Assembly (NCBI GenBank): GCA_016209665.1
Contig: JACQVT010000200.1
Coordinates: forward strand, 1-13,823
Direction: 5' to 3'
DNA: 13,823 nt
Source of the DNA: Planctomycetota bacterium
Lineage (GTDB): Bacteria; Planctomycetota; Phycisphaerae; UBA1845; PWPN01
Numbering within the stretch: position 1 is the stretch's first letter; the number at the start of each line of letters is the position of its first letter. Shown here in pieces: positions 13,463 to 13,823 of the stretch. The notes under the pieces were generated by a model. The model was given only the letters and a program-made list of their open reading frames with translations, was not told the DNA's origin and did not search any database. A program made the translations under genes and the position numbers.

Positions 13463-13823
13463 ATGCGCGTTCTGTCCTATTCCGCAATTGTGGCACTAGT
13501 CGTGGGCGTGGTTGCCGGCTTGGCGCTGGCGGATGATCTGAATCCGCCACCGTGGCGTGGTGCGCCGGGAAGCACTTGGCAGGTGTGGCAGTTCGGCGAT
13601 CCGAGCCCGAACCCGCCGCCGGATGCGGGCAACAATCCCTATGGCGTGCCGTCGTCGACCATTGCCCCGGGTATCGGGCAAGCGTGGCTGCCGACATGGG
13701 ACGGGCGGACGGGCGTCTGGCCGCTGTCCGGCGAGATCATCATCGAGATCCCGAATCGGCCCTTGCCTCTGCCCTTCAAGGACATCTGGATCCAACTCAC
13801 GTGGCAACCCCAGGTACCCAACC
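13463..13823 (+). CDS. Secreted planctomycete-type surface protein, 3' end outside the window
   Basis: An open frame of 120 codons runs from the ATG at 13463 off the right edge without a stop. AGGAGG (13451-13456) is 6 nt upstream. The signal peptide is MRVLSYSAIVALVVGVVAGL followed by ALA, with cleavage before DDLNPPPW. The mature start (DDLNPPPWRGAPGSTWQVWQ, then NPYGVPSS, GRTGVWPLSGEIIIEIPN, and DIWIQLTW) is a pattern I recall from planctomycete PEP-CTERM proteins of about 250 residues. The sorting tail itself would lie beyond the edge and is not seen. No enzymatic motif is visible. Confidence 0.82.
   Translation, partial: MRVLSYSAIVALVVGVVAGLALADDLNPPPWRGAPGSTWQVWQFGDPSPNPPPDAGNNPYGVPSSTIAPGIGQAWLPTWDGRTGVWPLSGEIIIEIPNRPLPLPFKDIWIQLTWQPQVPN

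Overview
The window reads as a piece of a high-GC planctomycete chromosome, most likely class Phycisphaerae. Four kinds of sequence point there. Exported proteins end either in a PEP-CTERM tail or in a Cys-punctuated dockerin-like tail. One prepilin has an H-X-DG-like C-terminus. A REP-like repeat reads as ARSASEC, TSTKRKRV or SLALRAG when translated, as seen in small hypothetical ORFs of planctomycetes. The window is mainly a run of secreted or cell-surface protein genes with one housekeeping gene and one small accessory patch. No rRNA, tRNA, CRISPR array, transposase or phage gene was found.

Layout: 1-231 holds a long inverted repeat behind the first gene. 232-3335 (minus strand) carries a prepilin-type protein and then two paralogous secreted proteins, one with a PEP-CTERM tail and one with a dockerin-like tail. 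3336-3686 is a divergent control region with a good promoter on each strand and an 11-bp inverted repeat. 3687-4889 encodes a regulator with a GntR-type DNA-binding domain and a LacI-type sensor. 4890-5137 is a convergent gap filled by a second copy of the repeat family, with three direct units and one inverted unit. 5138-6433 (minus) encodes a secreted glycosidase-like TIM-barrel protein. 6434-7100 is non-coding, with divergent promoters and a long leader. 7101-8051 encodes a PEP-CTERM protein, and 8143-10089 encodes a secreted copper-radical (galactose/glyoxal oxidase type) enzyme.

10090-11105 is an accessory patch. It holds a 27-codon fragment resembling the start of a DUF5615 toxin, then a tight two-gene operon of a HEPN-like protein and an unrecognised 105-residue protein. 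11122-12237 (minus) is nadA (quinolinate synthase). 12469-13026 encodes a small secreted protein or lipoprotein. 13463 to the end is the start of another secreted protein, cut by the window edge.

The theme is export and surface display: pseudopilin, PEP-CTERM substrates, dockerin-like tails, a sugar-type regulator, a glycosidase-like protein and a carbohydrate/alcohol oxidase. A joint role in using or modifying extracellular polysaccharide is an inference from these families. The best candidates for something undescribed are the HEPN-like two-gene cassette, the A/B-ended repeat element, the repeat-lengthened prepilin leader and the dockerin-tailed copper oxidase. Promoters were found by eye as -35/-10 pairs with 17-18 bp spacing and are predictions only.
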